64,000 nt of DNA, from the NCBI RefSeq assembly GCF_001436035.1, contig NZ_AYYM01000001.1:91887-155886 (forward strand). The letters run 5' to 3'. Shown piece after piece: positions 46,280 through 56,447 of this stretch. The notes beneath the pieces are model-generated. The model saw only the letters and a program-made list of their open reading frames with translations. It made no database searches and was not told the DNA's origin. A program made the position numbers and the translations under genes. Positions within the stretch are counted from its first letter, which is position 1. The number at the start of each line of letters is the position of its first letter. Source of the DNA: Fructilactobacillus sanfranciscensis DSM 20451 (GTDB lineage Bacteria; Bacillota; Bacilli; Lactobacillales; Lactobacillaceae).

Positions 46280-47233
46280 TTATAGCATTACATAAACACC
46301 GGTAATTGAGGTAAAAAGCCCAATCAACCAAAATACAATATCAATTTTCCATTCACTCCATCCACTCATTTCAAATGAATGATGAATTGGTGTCATTTTA
46401 AAAATTCGTTTTCCAGTTAAACGGTAATAAGAAACTTGAATCATCACACTAAGTGTTTCAACCACAAACATTAATCCAATCCAAACCAAGGATAATTCAT
46501 GGTGAAGCATAATTGAAACAGCTGCTAAAATTGCCCCTAAAGCTAATGAACCCATATCACCCATGAAAATTTTGGCAGGTTTATGATTAAACAATAAGAA
46601 TGCTAATAACGATCCAACGATTGCTAAACAAAATGCCATTACTTCATATTGAGATTGAGAATAAGCAACAACTGCATAGGCCGCAAATGAAATTGCTGAT
46701 AACCCACTAGCTAAACCATCTAAACCATCAGTTAAGTTTACGGCATTTGAAAACCCAGTTAGCCAAAAAATTATGAATAAGATATATAGGAAGCCTAAAT
46801 GCAAATCACTTCCAAAGACATTGATTGCCATTGGAAAACCATTTGCCCAATACACAAGTGCAAAAATCAATGAACCAAAGATTTGTAATGCAAATTTTTG
46901 CCACGCCTTAAAGCCGTCATTTTGGTGATTAAAAACTTTAATACTGTCATCCCACATTCCAATCAAACCGAAAAACAAGAAAACAAATAATAAAATCATT
47001 AAATTTGCATTTAAATCATGGAACATAACACCATAAGCAATTCCAGTAATTAAGGTTGCTGTGATAAAACCTAGTCCTCCCATAGTAGGAGTGCCACCTT
47101 TACTCTTGTGCCAACTTAGTCCCTGAGTCCAAATAACTTGACCTTCCTTATGTGCTCTAAAGTACGAAATTAAAAATGGAGTAATACATAAAGTTAAAAT
47201 AAACCCTCCAAGTAGAGGTAAAAGCCATTTCAT
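46280..47233 (-). CDS. mraY: MraY, phospho-MurNAc-pentapeptide translocase
   Basis: A 317-residue polytopic enzyme making lipid I on the inner face of the membrane. About ten hydrophobic segments are visible. The signatures GGTPTMGG (near 46), [13 protein letters not shown] (near 163) and GDMGSLALG (near 220), plus HHSFE near 280, are the catalytic aspartates and HHH-type loop. It is the target of several natural antibiotics. Confidence 0.98.
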   Translation of the reverse strand: MKWLLPLLGGFILTLCITPFLISYFRAHKEGQVIWTQGLSWHKSKGGTPTMGGLGFITATLITGIAYGVMFHDLNANLMILLFVFLFFGLIGMWDDSIKVFNHQNDGFKAWQKFALQIFGSLIFALVYWANGFPMAINVFGSDLHLGFLYILFIIFWLTGFSNAVNLTDGLDGLASGLSAISFAAYAVVAYSQSQYEVMAFCLAIVGSLLAFLLFNHKPAKIFMGDMGSLALGAILAAVSIMLHHELSLVWIGLMFVVETLSVMIQVSYYRLTGKRIFKMTPIHHSFEMSGWSEWKIDIVFWLIGLFTSITGVYVML

Positions 47234-47260
47234 AATTAAAAATTCCTTTCATATTTTGAT

Positions 47261-49414
47261 TTAATTACTTAAATTAACATCTAATTGTGCATGCTCATCA
47301 AACTCATCATTTGCTTTAATACTTTGTGCAGTTACGTTTCCTTCACCATTAAACGATACTTTGATGTTGGTCAAGGATGCAAAGTCTTCCACTTCTTCAC
47401 GAGACCATCCTGTTAAATCAGGCATTGTCATCCGACCATCGGTTAACAACATTACTCTTCGAGACAAGTCTTTTGGCGCGTCAGCTGATGGATTTTGTTT
47501 AACAACCGTATTTCCTTTTCCGATGACAACATTTTGAATTCCCTTAGAATTTAATTTATTTTGTGCTTCTGACACAGGATCTCCAGCTACTTTAGGAATT
47601 TTTGCGGTCTTTACTTTGGTAATTTTATTCTCCAACGCTTTTTTCATAACCACATTAAAATTATCACCCATTACTTTAGTTGTTGGGGTAGATATGTTTT
47701 GGGGTTGTTTCATTGTCACATACATAATATACCGCGGATGACTAGCTGGTACCATTTCGATTACTGAGTATAGATAACTAGAATTCCCATTACCATATTG
47801 ACCACTACTATCAGTTACTTGAGCTGTACCGGTTTTAGCTGCTACTTTATAACCATCCATTTTAAAGTCTTGTCCAACTGCATATGGTTTATAAACCGCA
47901 TCTTCCATATGTTTTCTTACTGAAATTGCTGTTGATGCTTTAATTGGATGACCAACAACCTTTTTAGAATATGACTTAACAACCTTTTTATTTTTTGAAT
48001 CTGTTACTTTAGAAATAAATTGTGGTTGAATCATTTCACCATTATTAGCAATGGCCGTAAATCCTTGTAACATTTGTAAAGCTGTTACTTGAATCCCTTG
48101 TCCAAATGCAGTATTTGCCTGTTCAATTGGCTCTTTAAATTGAATTATTCCATGAGCTTGTTTATCAATTTGTGATGTATTATTTTTTAGTAATTGAAAA
48201 CGGTTAATATATTTTTTCCAAGTACTTGCACCCATCAATTGTTCAACATGAGCCATGGCAACGTTACTTGACATAGCAAAACCTTGGTTAAATGAGATAA
48301 TTCCCCAACCATTTGGATTCCAATCGGGAACAATTGCATCTCCAATTTGAAACTTACCAGATTGGTATGTAGCCTTCCCATTGTAGTGACCACTATCAAT
48401 GGCTGAGGCAAGCGAAAAGACTTTCATAGTTGAACCTGGTTCATAAAGATCTTGGGTTAATGTATCTCGCCAAACATCCCCCAGTCCTTTACCAGTTTCT
48501 GGATTAAAAGTTGGGCGTTGTGAAGCTGCTACAATCTTTCCAGTTTTGGCATCCATTAAAATTGCATTCATACTTTTAGGGTTTGCTTCTTGTTGGGCCT
48601 TATTCATTTGATTTTCTAGCAACAACTGAAGACTAGGGTTAATTGTAGTATGAACATTATCTCCATTTTTAGCGGGGATTTCTTTGCTATCACCAGATGG
48701 AATTTTATATCCATAATTATCTTCTTGACTAGATTTAAATCCGTTTTTCCCTGTTAAAAATTTGTTAAACGATTGTTCAATACCCATTTGACCAACTAAA
48801 TTATTTTGTTTCGTTTTAACATTCTGAATTAGCGACGCTAGTCCAACAATATGAGAAGCAAAAACACCGTTTGGATATAAACGAGCAGGTTCAGCAACAA
48901 AGTTTAAGCCCGTCAAATGATGGGCTTCAATTTTCTTCTTAGTCATCAAGCCAATATTCTTTCCAGCGTTACCAAACTCAACTTGAAAAGCTTTTTTATT
49001 TTTAGGGTTTAGTACCTTATATGCAGCATCATAAGAAACAGGTAAGTTTTCTGATAAAATCTTTGCTGTTTTCTTTTTATTCTGTACATATTCAGGTTTC
49101 CCAGAAGCACTTTTTTGTTTTTTACTAATTACAGCGTAAAGCGAATATGTGTTAGTATCCTCTGCCAAAGGATCATTGTTATTAGCAACAATCTTTCCAC
49201 GTTGAGCTTGTATGATACTACTTCGGTTGTATAAAAGCTTCGTTTTATGAACTAAGTCAACTCCGTTTGCAGTTTTAAAAAGTGCTTTAGTCGAAAAAGA
49301 GCCGATAATCGCAACAAAGATTAAAGATACCGAAAACAAAAAGATTCTTCCAAAGTTTCTTCGATTTCTTGCGGCTTGTTGTTGATTATGCAGCTGATTT
49401 TGCTTATTTATCAT
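47261..49414 (-). CDS. Class B penicillin-binding protein with PASTA domains (PBP2x/FtsI type)
   Basis: A 717-residue division transpeptidase that crosslinks septal peptidoglycan with FtsW. An N-terminal membrane segment (about 22-42) and a dimerisation domain precede the transpeptidase. The active-site Ser is in PGSTMKVFS (near 325), the second motif is SSN (near 380), and the third KTGTAQ (near 525). Two C-terminal PASTA repeats (from about 595) match PBP2x/PBP2B. It overlaps ftsL by 4 bases. Confidence 0.95.
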   Translation of the reverse strand: MINKQNQLHNQQQAARNRRNFGRIFLFSVSLIFVAIIGSFSTKALFKTANGVDLVHKTKLLYNRSSIIQAQRGKIVANNNDPLAEDTNTYSLYAVISKKQKSASGKPEYVQNKKKTAKILSENLPVSYDAAYKVLNPKNKKAFQVEFGNAGKNIGLMTKKKIEAHHLTGLNFVAEPARLYPNGVFASHIVGLASLIQNVKTKQNNLVGQMGIEQSFNKFLTGKNGFKSSQEDNYGYKIPSGDSKEIPAKNGDNVHTTINPSLQLLLENQMNKAQQEANPKSMNAILMDAKTGKIVAASQRPTFNPETGKGLGDVWRDTLTQDLYEPGSTMKVFSLASAIDSGHYNGKATYQSGKFQIGDAIVPDWNPNGWGIISFNQGFAMSSNVAMAHVEQLMGASTWKKYINRFQLLKNNTSQIDKQAHGIIQFKEPIEQANTAFGQGIQVTALQMLQGFTAIANNGEMIQPQFISKVTDSKNKKVVKSYSKKVVGHPIKASTAISVRKHMEDAVYKPYAVGQDFKMDGYKVAAKTGTAQVTDSSGQYGNGNSSYLYSVIEMVPASHPRYIMYVTMKQPQNISTPTTKVMGDNFNVVMKKALENKITKVKTAKIPKVAGDPVSEAQNKLNSKGIQNVVIGKGNTVVKQNPSADAPKDLSRRVMLLTDGRMTMPDLTGWSREEVEDFASLTNIKVSFNGEGNVTAQSIKANDEFDEHAQLDVNLSN

Positions 49415-49782
49415 CTTGTTACATCCCTTACGTTGGAATTGGTAATTGAAAGATTATCTTTTTTTACCACTTGATTAATAGCATCATTTTCCATTCCGTC
49501 TAATGTTTGGCTCATACTTTGATTTTCATCATTAAGCCGATTATTTTGTGATGTAATATTCTGTAAAGAACGTTGTGAAACGTTAATTGCATTTTTAGTT
49601 GAAACAATTGAAACAAGTAAAAAAAACGATACAAATACGCCAATTCCAATTAACATTTTTTCAAATACTGATAATGTTAATTGTCCATTTTCAATTGTAG
49701 TTACATTAGCCGGTTTTTGTTCGTGCGAAACTGTATATGTATGACTAGAAATTTCCTTTCTAGCTAGTCCGCCTTGTGCCAT
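49411..49782 (-). CDS. ftsL: FtsL, division protein
   Basis: A 123-residue bitopic protein. The cytoplasmic part is about 40 residues, a membrane segment lies at about 45-64 (MLIGIGVFVSFFLLVSIVS), and a leucine-zipper-like extracellular coiled coil follows (NVSQRSLQNITSQNNRLNDENQSM). FtsL pairs with DivIC and DivIB to activate septal wall synthesis. Sequence identity in this family is low; the call rests on topology and its place between rsmH and the PBP gene. Confidence 0.9.
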   Translation of the reverse strand: MAQGGLARKEISSHTYTVSHEQKPANVTTIENGQLTLSVFEKMLIGIGVFVSFFLLVSIVSTKNAINVSQRSLQNITSQNNRLNDENQSMSQTLDGMENDAINQVVKKDNLSITNSNVRDVTR

Positions 49783-49795
49783 AGCCTAAATCCCC

Positions 49796-50740
49796 CTATT
49801 TAATTCTTTCTATAATTCTTAATTTTGCACTATGTGATCGACGATTTTCTAATTGTTCACCTTCACTAGGTAAGATGGGCTTTTTTTGGACCATCTTAAA
49901 ATGAGGTTGCATCTCTTCAGGAATCACGGGAATATTGGGCGGTAAATTTTCGATAGTTGTTTTTTCTTTAAACATTCTTTTAACTAACCGATCTTCCAAA
50001 GGTTGAAAAGTAATTACACTGATTCTTCCGTGAATTTTCAAACGGTCAATCGCTTGCTCTAAAGATTCTTCTAAAGCTCCTAGTTCATCATTAACAGCAA
50101 TCCTAATTGCTTGAAAAACTTTTTTAGCTGGATTACCACCATGTCGTCTAGCAGCCGCTGGAATAGCATTTTTAATAATTTCGGCTAATTCAGTAGTAGT
50201 ATTAATTGGTTGGTCAGCTCTAATTCTTTCGATGCTTCTAGCTACTTGTTTAGAAAATTTTTCTTCTCCATATCGGAAAAAAATTCTTACCAGTTGTTCA
50301 TATGGCCATTCATTAACTACTTTCCAAGCATCAAGTTTTTGGCGTTGATCCATTCGCATATCTAAACGAGCATCTTTTTGATAACTAAATCCACGTTCAG
50401 CATCATCAAACTGAGGCGATGAAACTCCTAAATCATAAACAATTCCGTCAACTTCACTAACTCCTTGTTCGCTCAAGTCTTTGGCTAAATTACGAAAGTT
50501 ATCATGAATAAAAGTTAATTCATTTTCAGCTAAATATTTTTTTAGATGTTCTTTATTGTATTCAATTGCGTGGTCATCTTGATCAAACGAATATAAATGA
50601 CCATTGGTTAGATGGGAAAGCAATAAAGCACTATGTCCTCCTCCTCCCAGTGTACAGTCAACATAAATACCATCTGGTTTAACCTCTAATCCATCAATTG
50701 CCTCATTCAACATAACGGTAACATGATTAAATTCTGTCAT
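49796..50740 (-). CDS. rsmH: 16S rRNA (cytosine(1402)-N4)-methyltransferase
   Basis: A 314-residue SAM-dependent enzyme (formerly MraW) that methylates C1402 in the ribosomal P site region. The start [13 protein letters not shown] and [14 protein letters not shown] (SAM loop, near 30) are signatures, and [16 protein letters not shown] lies near 105. [13 protein letters not shown] closes the protein. It is 15 bases after mraZ. Confidence 0.98.
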   Translation of the reverse strand: MTEFNHVTVMLNEAIDGLEVKPDGIYVDCTLGGGGHSALLLSHLTNGHLYSFDQDDHAIEYNKEHLKKYLAENELTFIHDNFRNLAKDLSEQGVSEVDGIVYDLGVSSPQFDDAERGFSYQKDARLDMRMDQRQKLDAWKVVNEWPYEQLVRIFFRYGEEKFSKQVARSIERIRADQPINTTTELAEIIKNAIPAAARRHGGNPAKKVFQAIRIAVNDELGALEESLEQAIDRLKIHGRISVITFQPLEDRLVKRMFKEKTTIENLPPNIPVIPEEMQPHFKMVQKKPILPSEGEQLENRRSHSAKLRIIERIK

Positions 50741-50755
50741 TTTTTACCTCCTTTT

Positions 50756-51181
50756 CTAAAAATCTAATAAATTTTCTGCAATTTCATTAAAGTCATCTTG
50801 AGATTCTTCTGTATATGTATCCCACTTATCCGCATCCCAAATTTCAAAACGCGTTGATACACCAGTTAAAACGCAATTTTTAACTAATCCAGCATACTTA
50901 ACAAGTGAAGAAGGGAGGTTAACTCGTCCTTGTTTATCAATTTCACATTCAGTTGCTGCCGAGAAAAATAAACGTGAAAAAGTTCTTGCATCTTTTTTAT
51001 TAAATGGTAATTTATCAACTTCTGCTTGAACTTTTTCCCATTCTTCAGCGGAATATCCAAATAAACATCCATCCAAACCACGTGTTATAACAAAAACTTG
51101 ACTTAATTGCTCCCGAAATTTAGCAGGAATGATGATTCTGCCTTTGGAGTCAATATTGTGACGATATTCACCCATAAACAT
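50756..51181 (-). CDS. mraZ: MraZ, transcriptional regulator of the dcw cluster
   Basis: A 141-residue protein with two AbrB-like SpoVT half-domains, each with the DxxxR motif: [15 protein letters not shown] (residues 9-23) and [15 protein letters not shown] (near 80). MraZ assembles in rings and binds direct repeats upstream of its own gene. Phased GTGG boxes are present at 51220-51266. The AGGAAGAAAGTGATG leader supports the ATG used, although a second ATG two codons downstream is possible. Confidence 0.96.
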   Translation of the reverse strand: MFMGEYRHNIDSKGRIIIPAKFREQLSQVFVITRGLDGCLFGYSAEEWEKVQAEVDKLPFNKKDARTFSRLFFSAATECEIDKQGRVNLPSSLVKYAGLVKNCVLTGVSTRFEIWDADKWDTYTEESQDDFNEIAENLLDF

Positions 51182-51219
51182 GGCAGCATCACTTTCTTCC
51201 TAATAATAATTTTAGTCTA

Positions 51220-51266
51220 CCACAATCTGTCACTTTGAACCACTTTTCCCCAACTTTTTACCACAA
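51220..51266 (-). promoter_or_regulatory. Putative MraZ operator, five phased GTG(G) boxes
   Basis: On the minus strand GTGG, GTTGGGG, GTGG, GTGA and GTGG elements recur at intervals of 10, 11, 10 and 10 bases, about 45-85 bases before mraZ. MraZ of other bacteria binds direct repeats of TGGG or GTGG type with the same helical spacing. The assignment to this MraZ follows from family knowledge and position. Confidence 0.7.
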
Positions 51267-51280
51267 AAATAAAATTTATA

Positions 51281-51317
51281 AAAAAAAGGACATTGAGAAT
51301 AAATTCTCAATGTCCTT
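51281..51317 (-). terminator. Intrinsic terminator of the DUF3397 gene
   Basis: A perfect 14-pair stem, AAGGACATTGAGAA with its complement, has a 4-base loop and ends in eight T's on the minus strand. It separates DUF3397 from the mraZ promoter region. Confidence 0.92.
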
Positions 51318-51326
51318 AAAAGACTT

Positions 51327-51716
51327 CTACACTATGATTTTTATGGCAAAAGATAAAAAATAAAAAAACAACCAATAAAGATCGCCAAATCGCCAGAAGG
51401 CAATCAAATATTTTTTTAGAACTAATTCTCCTCTTGAAAAAATTAAATAAATGATCCAAATAATTCCAATAATCATCCAAATAAAAATTAATATGGGTAA
51501 AAATGTATTTCCTTGACCATTAATTGTTAAGATTGGAATAGCAATAATTGCAAAAACGGGAAAAAGATCAATTAATTTAACACGATTCAAATACCGGTTA
51601 TTCAACATCCTTTTTATAATGCTTAAAATTAAGCAACTAATTATTAATCCCAATAGTGGTTTACATTGGCTAGCAAATAATTCACTTAAAGTTTGTGGAT
51701 ATGAAATTAAACTCAT
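51327..51716 (-). CDS. DUF3397 membrane protein
   Basis: A 129-residue polytopic membrane protein with about four hydrophobic segments. Members of this family regularly precede mraZ in lactobacilli and their function is unknown. The strong terminator after it shows it is not in the same transcript as the dcw genes. The identification rests on topology, size and location more than on a motif. Confidence 0.75.
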   Translation of the reverse strand: MSLISYPQTLSELFASQCKPLLGLIISCLILSIIKRMLNNRYLNRVKLIDLFPVFAIIAIPILTINGQGNTFLPILIFIWMIIGIIWIIYLIFSRGELVLKKYLIAFWRFGDLYWLFFYFLSFAIKIIV

Positions 51717-51809
51717 AATTTACCTCATTTCATTCTCAGTTAGATAGTTGCAATGTCTTAAATCCAAAGTTAAAATAAAGAATATTAGATAACGAAAGTG
51801 GTGTTAACT

Positions 51810-51935
51810 TTGACAAAATGGCGTGATAAAACAACTTTTCAAAAGATTTTATACATATTTGTATGGATTATGATTATTATTACTCTCTTAGGTGTGATTC
51901 TTGTATCTGCATCTGCTGTATTTGAAAATATGTAA
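51810..51935 (+). CDS. DUF4044-like small membrane protein (41 residues)
   Basis: This frame is short and easily missed. It begins with TTG at 51810 (MTKWRDKTTFQKILY), followed by one membrane helix (FVWIMIIITLLGVILVSASAVF) and a TAA at 51933-51935. A basic N-terminus followed by a single helix and the position opposite DUF3397 match DUF4044 of lactobacilli. The ribosome-binding site (AAGTGGTG) is imperfect. A strong terminator follows immediately, which supports real expression. The function is unknown. Confidence 0.7.
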   Translation: MTKWRDKTTFQKILYIFVWIMIIITLLGVILVSASAVFENM

Positions 51936-51936
51936 T

Positions 51937-51970
51937 AAAAAAGACTGGAGTTTATGCCCCAGTCTTTTTT
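51937..51970. terminator. Bidirectional terminator between the DUF4044 gene and ftsK
   Basis: AAAAAAGACTGG pairs with CCAGTCTTTTTT around a 10-base loop. It serves the plus-strand small gene and the minus-strand ftsK. Confidence 0.9.
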
Positions 51971-51971
51971 A

Positions 51972-54281
51972 TTAGGAATCACTTTTAGATTTCTGCTTAT
52001 AGACTGGACGCGGTGTACTACCTCGTTGTTCACCAATATAACCTCGATTGTACATATCATCAATAATCCGTGCCGCACGATTATAACCAATTCTAAAACG
52101 TCTTTGTAACATAGACGTGCTGGCCTTATGTTCATCAATCACAAAATCCAGCGCCTCATCAAAAAGTTCATCTTTTTCTTCGTCATTTTCTTCTTGTTTC
52201 ATTTCAGCATCTGTTACTACCATATTATCATCGTAGTCTGGTTCACCTTCTGACTTAACAAAATCGACTACATTTTCGACATCTTGATCTGAAATAAAAG
52301 ATCCTTGAATTCTGGTTGGTTTATTTTGATCAATTGGTTCAAAAAGCATATCACCCCGACCAAGTAATTTTTCAGCACCATTTGAATCAAGAATAGTTCT
52401 TGAATCTGTCCCGCTCGAAACAGCAAAGGCAATTCTAGATGGAACATTAGCTTTAATTAAACCAGTAATAACATCAACTGACGGACGTTGTGTTGCTAAA
52501 ATCATGTGAACACCAGCTGCTCGTCCCATTTGTGCCAAACGAATAATAGCTGTTTCAACTTCATTAGAAACTGTCATCATTAAATCAGCTAATTCATCAA
52601 CTACAACAACTATATAGGGTAATGTAGGAATATCTGTTCCATTTTTTGCATTTTCTTCTTTTACAAATTCATTATAAGTATCAATTTTTCGTTGACCAGT
52701 TTTAGCAAATAATTCATAACGTTTTTCCATTTCTTCCACAACTTTGTTTAACGCACGAGCTGCCTTCTTTGGTTCCGAAACAACTGGTGAAAGTAAGTGT
52801 GGAATCCCGTTATAAACTCCTAGTTCTACCTTTTTAGGGTCAATCAACATTAATTTAACTTGATTAGGGGTTGCTTTAAGCAAAATACTCGTTAAAATTC
52901 CATTTATTGCAACTGATTTACCACTTCCAGTTGAACCAGCAATTAATAAATGAGGCATTTTAGTAATATCACAAGAAATAACATTTCCATTAACATCTTT
53001 TCCTAGTGGAACACTTAAAACTTTTTCCATGCCTTTTTTATCTTGTGATTCAAACGTATCACGGAAAGAAACCATTGATATTTCACGATTAGGAACTTCA
53101 ATTCCAATTAACGATTTTCCTGGAATGGGAGCTTCAATTCGAATATCTTTAGCTGCTAATGCAAGGGCTAAATCATCGCTCAAATTAACAATTTTACTAA
53201 CTTTTACCCCAATTGCTGGGTGTAATTCGTATTCTGTAACTGACGGACCTAAGCTTACATTTTTAACTTCAGCATCAACACCAAAACTCTTCAAAGTTTT
53301 TTGCAAAATTTCCATATTTTTATCAATTTCTTTGATTTCTTTAGTTTGATCAGTTTGTGGAATTTGTGCTAATAAATCAGTTGAAGGTAACTCATAATCA
53401 CCATCACTTGCTTGAATCTGTCTTTGAAAACCTTTTGTATTAGTTTGATTTTCGCTAGCCATGTTGATACTTGGTTTACTTTTTTCCACTTTGTTAGGAT
53501 GCGGCTTAATTTCGCTTCTATTTTCTTCATCAGATTGAATTTTTTCAGAATCTTTTTCATCATTAAAGGTTGGTTGAATTGTTTTACCAATTTTGTTAGT
53601 AGATTTACTTTGATTAGTAACTTGCTTTTGTAGTTTTCGACGTTGGTATTTAGCATTAAGTGCAGCAATCCATTTTTTTGAGATATTAATAATTGATTTT
53701 GCCCAAGTTCCAACCGGAATTTTAAAGAATACAATCGTACCAGTTAACATTAATAAAATCGATAAACCAACAGCACCAGGAAACGAGATTAAAGTATCAA
53801 AAAGCTGTAATAATCCTGCACCAATCATACCCCCACCAACATTGGTAATCGTTGTACTACGAGAAAAATCGTCCATAATGGTTTGCCAAGTGATATTAAT
53901 GAACTGATACTTTTGTCCTAAAATATTAAACATCATAGCTGATGCAAACAAAAGATAACCCACTAATCCAACAAGGACACCCCAAATAAAATGATCTTTA
54001 ATTTTAGGTAAAGGACGCTCAACAAATAGAAACCCACCAACAATCGCTAATAAAACCCAAATTAACCGATACGCATTTCCAAATGGAATTCTAATTAAAT
54101 TAGCAAACAAATTCCCAATTAAGCCGAAATTAAAGAACGCTAATGCACCAATTAAACCCAAAATTAATCCAATAAAATTGACTTTATTTTCTAATAAAAA
54201 TTTAAATGAGCGATGAAAAAAACCTTCTTTTTTCTTTTTTCTACTTCTTGGTTTTCTCTTTGTTTTTCTTCTAGTCGCCAA
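51972..54281 (-). CDS. ftsK: FtsK/SpoIIIE DNA translocase
   Basis: A 769-residue protein that pumps chromosomal DNA away from the closing septum. A basic N-terminus is followed by four membrane segments (about 32-190), a charged linker, the alpha/beta RecA-like motor with Walker [15 protein letters not shown] (near 450) and Walker [11 protein letters not shown] (near 560). A C-terminal winged-helix gamma domain (from about 700, [17 protein letters not shown]) recognises KOPS-type sequences. It follows trmL by 11 bases. Confidence 0.96.
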   Translation of the reverse strand: MATRRKTKRKPRSRKKKKEGFFHRSFKFLLENKVNFIGLILGLIGALAFFNFGLIGNLFANLIRIPFGNAYRLIWVLLAIVGGFLFVERPLPKIKDHFIWGVLVGLVGYLLFASAMMFNILGQKYQFINITWQTIMDDFSRSTTITNVGGGMIGAGLLQLFDTLISFPGAVGLSILLMLTGTIVFFKIPVGTWAKSIINISKKWIAALNAKYQRRKLQKQVTNQSKSTNKIGKTIQPTFNDEKDSEKIQSDEENRSEIKPHPNKVEKSKPSINMASENQTNTKGFQRQIQASDGDYELPSTDLLAQIPQTDQTKEIKEIDKNMEILQKTLKSFGVDAEVKNVSLGPSVTEYELHPAIGVKVSKIVNLSDDLALALAAKDIRIEAPIPGKSLIGIEVPNREISMVSFRDTFESQDKKGMEKVLSVPLGKDVNGNVISCDITKMPHLLIAGSTGSGKSVAINGILTSILLKATPNQVKLMLIDPKKVELGVYNGIPHLLSPVVSEPKKAARALNKVVEEMEKRYELFAKTGQRKIDTYNEFVKEENAKNGTDIPTLPYIVVVVDELADLMMTVSNEVETAIIRLAQMGRAAGVHMILATQRPSVDVITGLIKANVPSRIAFAVSSGTDSRTILDSNGAEKLLGRGDMLFEPIDQNKPTRIQGSFISDQDVENVVDFVKSEGEPDYDDNMVVTDAEMKQEENDEEKDELFDEALDFVIDEHKASTSMLQRRFRIGYNRAARIIDDMYNRGYIGEQRGSTPRPVYKQKSKSDS

Positions 54282-54292
54282 AAAAATTCTCC

Positions 54293-54817
54293 TTACTTTT
54301 TAAATTCAGATAGTTTATCGTGTTCATAATTATGAACTTTATTGAGCCCCACAAAATTTTGTTGACGTAATGCTTCATAAATCACAATTGCTGCACTATT
54401 AGAAAGATTGAGTGCTCGGATATGTGAATCGTCTTGTGGAATTCGAATTGCTTGTTGAGCATATTTTTGTTCAAATTTCTCTGGAAGACCAGTAGTTTCT
54501 TTACCAAATAAGAAATATCTATCCTCTTTAACATCAGAATAATCATGATCTGTATAATTAAATTTTCCAAATTTTGAAACTAAAAATAAGTTTTGCTTAT
54601 TTTCAACGGTCTCTAAAAATTCTGGTAAGCTCTCATGATAATTAATTTCTACTTTATCCCAATAATCTAGACCAGCACGTTTTAAATGTTTGTCATCAAT
54701 GGTAAACCCTAAGGGCTTAATTAAATCTAAAACAGTATCAGTTCCCGCACACGTTCTAGCAATATTACCTGTATTAGCGGGCATAAGGGGTTCAAATAAA
54801 ACGATATGATTTGTCAT
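54293..54817 (-). CDS. trmL: tRNA (cytidine(34)-2'-O)-methyltransferase
   Basis: A 174-residue SPOUT-knot methyltransferase modifying the wobble base of tRNA-Leu. The start region [23 protein letters not shown] and the knot motifs [11 protein letters not shown] (near 104) and [20 protein letters not shown] (near 133) are diagnostic. It is divergent from the CutC-like gene and upstream of ftsK. Confidence 0.96.
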   Translation of the reverse strand: MTNHIVLFEPLMPANTGNIARTCAGTDTVLDLIKPLGFTIDDKHLKRAGLDYWDKVEINYHESLPEFLETVENKQNLFLVSKFGKFNYTDHDYSDVKEDRYFLFGKETTGLPEKFEQKYAQQAIRIPQDDSHIRALNLSNSAAIVIYEALRQQNFVGLNKVHNYEHDKLSEFKK

Positions 54818-54947
54818 CTTGTTTCTCCAATTCTTTTGTTTCGGTAAACTTTAACACTTAATTATACCATGTTGCTTAAATTTAAATTTTACAATCTCTG
54901 AATTATAGTACAAAAATCAGTATAATGAACTTATTGGAGGGATTCAA

Positions 54948-55529
54948 ATGACTTATATTGAACCATTAGTAGATTGTTTTCGTGATGTTCCAACTGCTAC
55001 AAAACAAACTAAAGTACGAATTGCTTTAGCAAATAAAAAAATGACACCTAGTCGGGGTTTAATTGCCGCTTCAGTCACTTACACTCATGAACACCAAGTA
55101 AGTTTAGATGTTTTTGTAAATGCTAACTGCACAAGTAGCATATTTAACGATTCTGAAATAAAATTAATGGAGGATGATTTATTTCAATGCCAGGAACTTG
55201 GTGTAGACGGTGTGATTATTGGTGCAACAACCGCTGACCACAAAATTGATGAAGAAGCCATGGATATTTTAATTGGCGCATCAGACGGAATGGAAATGTT
55301 CTTTTCTCCTGCTTTCGCTGACATTGACGAAAAAGATTGGGATAAAAGCATTGCGTGGTTGATTGACCATAATTTCACTGGAATTGTAGCTAATCAAAAT
55401 TTAAGTGCACTAAATCAGCACTTGCTAAAAGAAAATTCTCTTCGCTTAATACCTTTAACTAAAGGGGCCAAAGATTTAGCCGAAGTTGAAGCAGAATTTA
55501 AACCATTTATTTGCATTAACCAAAAATAA
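54948..55529 (+). CDS. CutC family protein, short and divergent
   Basis: 193 residues, against roughly 240-250 in typical CutC. The family core is recognisable: MTPSRGLI near 33, DDLFQCQELGVDGVIIGATTADHKID (about 80-105) and EMFFSPAFADIDE (about 122-134), where CutC has FHRAFD. The N-terminal strand and the C-terminal TSGG segment are reduced or absent, so the TIM barrel is compact or incomplete. CutC has been tied to copper homeostasis, but its biochemistry is unclear. GGAGG precedes the ATG and a TATAAT lies 18 bases before that. Confidence 0.75.
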   Translation: MTYIEPLVDCFRDVPTATKQTKVRIALANKKMTPSRGLIAASVTYTHEHQVSLDVFVNANCTSSIFNDSEIKLMEDDLFQCQELGVDGVIIGATTADHKIDEEAMDILIGASDGMEMFFSPAFADIDEKDWDKSIAWLIDHNFTGIVANQNLSALNQHLLKENSLRLIPLTKGAKDLAEVEAEFKPFICINQK

Positions 55530-55572
55530 AAAAATGAGTGATTAGAAATTAATTTCTAATCACTCATTTTTT
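55529..55572. terminator. Bidirectional terminator between cutC-like and rluA-type genes
   Basis: A perfect 22-base palindrome, with A6 at one end and T6 at the other, carries ATGAGTGATTAGAAATT and its complement. The minus-strand gene ends inside it. Confidence 0.95.
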
Positions 55573-56447
55573 ATTAGATCATTAAAATAGCTTGGGATTG
55601 GAGCTTTGACTTTAATCTCGATTCCATCTAAAGCATCCCAAAATTCTAATTGGTAGCTGTGTAGGGCTTGATGATCTAACACATCAGTTTCCTTTCCATA
55701 TAGCCAATCCCCAATTAACGGATAACCAATGGTAGCAAAATGGACGCGAATTTGATGAGTTCTTCCCGTATGGAGTCTTATTTTAACTAAGGAATATTGA
55801 TCATTAGTTTTATACTTCCAAAATTCCGTATCAGAAACTTTTCCGCCATCAATAACCATTCGTTCTAAAAATGAATCTGGCTTGCGCCCAATTGGTAATT
55901 TAATGCTGGCATGTTGATAAGGAATTCTTCCAACCAAGCCTGCAATGTAGCTCTTTTTAATTCGATGATTTTTGAATTCTTTGTCTAGAATGGAGTGGGC
56001 CAAACTATTTTTAGCAAAAATAACCGGCCCACTAGTTCCTCGATCTAATCGATTGACTACGTGAATTTTTCGACTTGGATAATCTTTACGCAAATAATAT
56101 CCTAAAACTCGATTTACCATTGTGTCATTTGGATAAAGATGTGATGGAACAGTAGCCACATTCACTGGTTTATTAACAATTAAATAATTATCATTTTCAA
56201 ATAAAATATCGATTGGCAAATTAGAAACATTGAGAATCTCATTTTGTGGTTCTGGAGGTAAAATAATTTCTATCTGATCACCATCTTCCAACATGTGATT
56301 AGTGTATACATTTTCACCATTAACTAAAGTTTGCCCACCATGAAATTTAATTCGTTTTAATAAGGTCCGGGTAACTCCTTTGTTTAGCAAAAAAGTCCGC
56401 AACTTTAAGCGATTAACATTCTCATTAGTCCATTTAAAACTAATCAT
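55560..56447 (-). CDS. RluA-family pseudouridine synthase
   Basis: A 295-residue RluA/RluD-type enzyme. A partial S4-like N-terminal domain (residues 10-60, [18 protein letters not shown]) precedes the catalytic domain. The catalytic Asp is in [17 protein letters not shown] near 130. The C-terminal [20 protein letters not shown] motif is present. It corresponds to Bacillus YjbO; its RNA target is not known from the sequence. It overlaps the end of nadK by 8 bases in an operon with relQ. Confidence 0.94.
   Translation of the reverse strand: MISFKWTNENVNRLKLRTFLLNKGVTRTLLKRIKFHGGQTLVNGENVYTNHMLEDGDQIEIILPPEPQNEILNVSNLPIDILFENDNYLIVNKPVNVATVPSHLYPNDTMVNRVLGYYLRKDYPSRKIHVVNRLDRGTSGPVIFAKNSLAHSILDKEFKNHRIKKSYIAGLVGRIPYQHASIKLPIGRKPDSFLERMVIDGGKVSDTEFWKYKTNDQYSLVKIRLHTGRTHQIRVHFATIGYPLIGDWLYGKETDVLDHQALHSYQLEFWDALDGIEIKVKAPIPSYFNDLIKNE

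Noticed and set aside
47261..49414. Frameshift or fusion in the PBP because of its long C-terminus
   Set aside because: The extra length is accounted for by two PASTA repeats, normal for PBP2x-type proteins.
51839..52138. A 99-codon minus-strand frame overlapping the ftsK 3' end and the DUF4044 gene
   Set aside because: It runs through the terminator and overlaps two better-supported genes in other frames; no ribosome-binding site.
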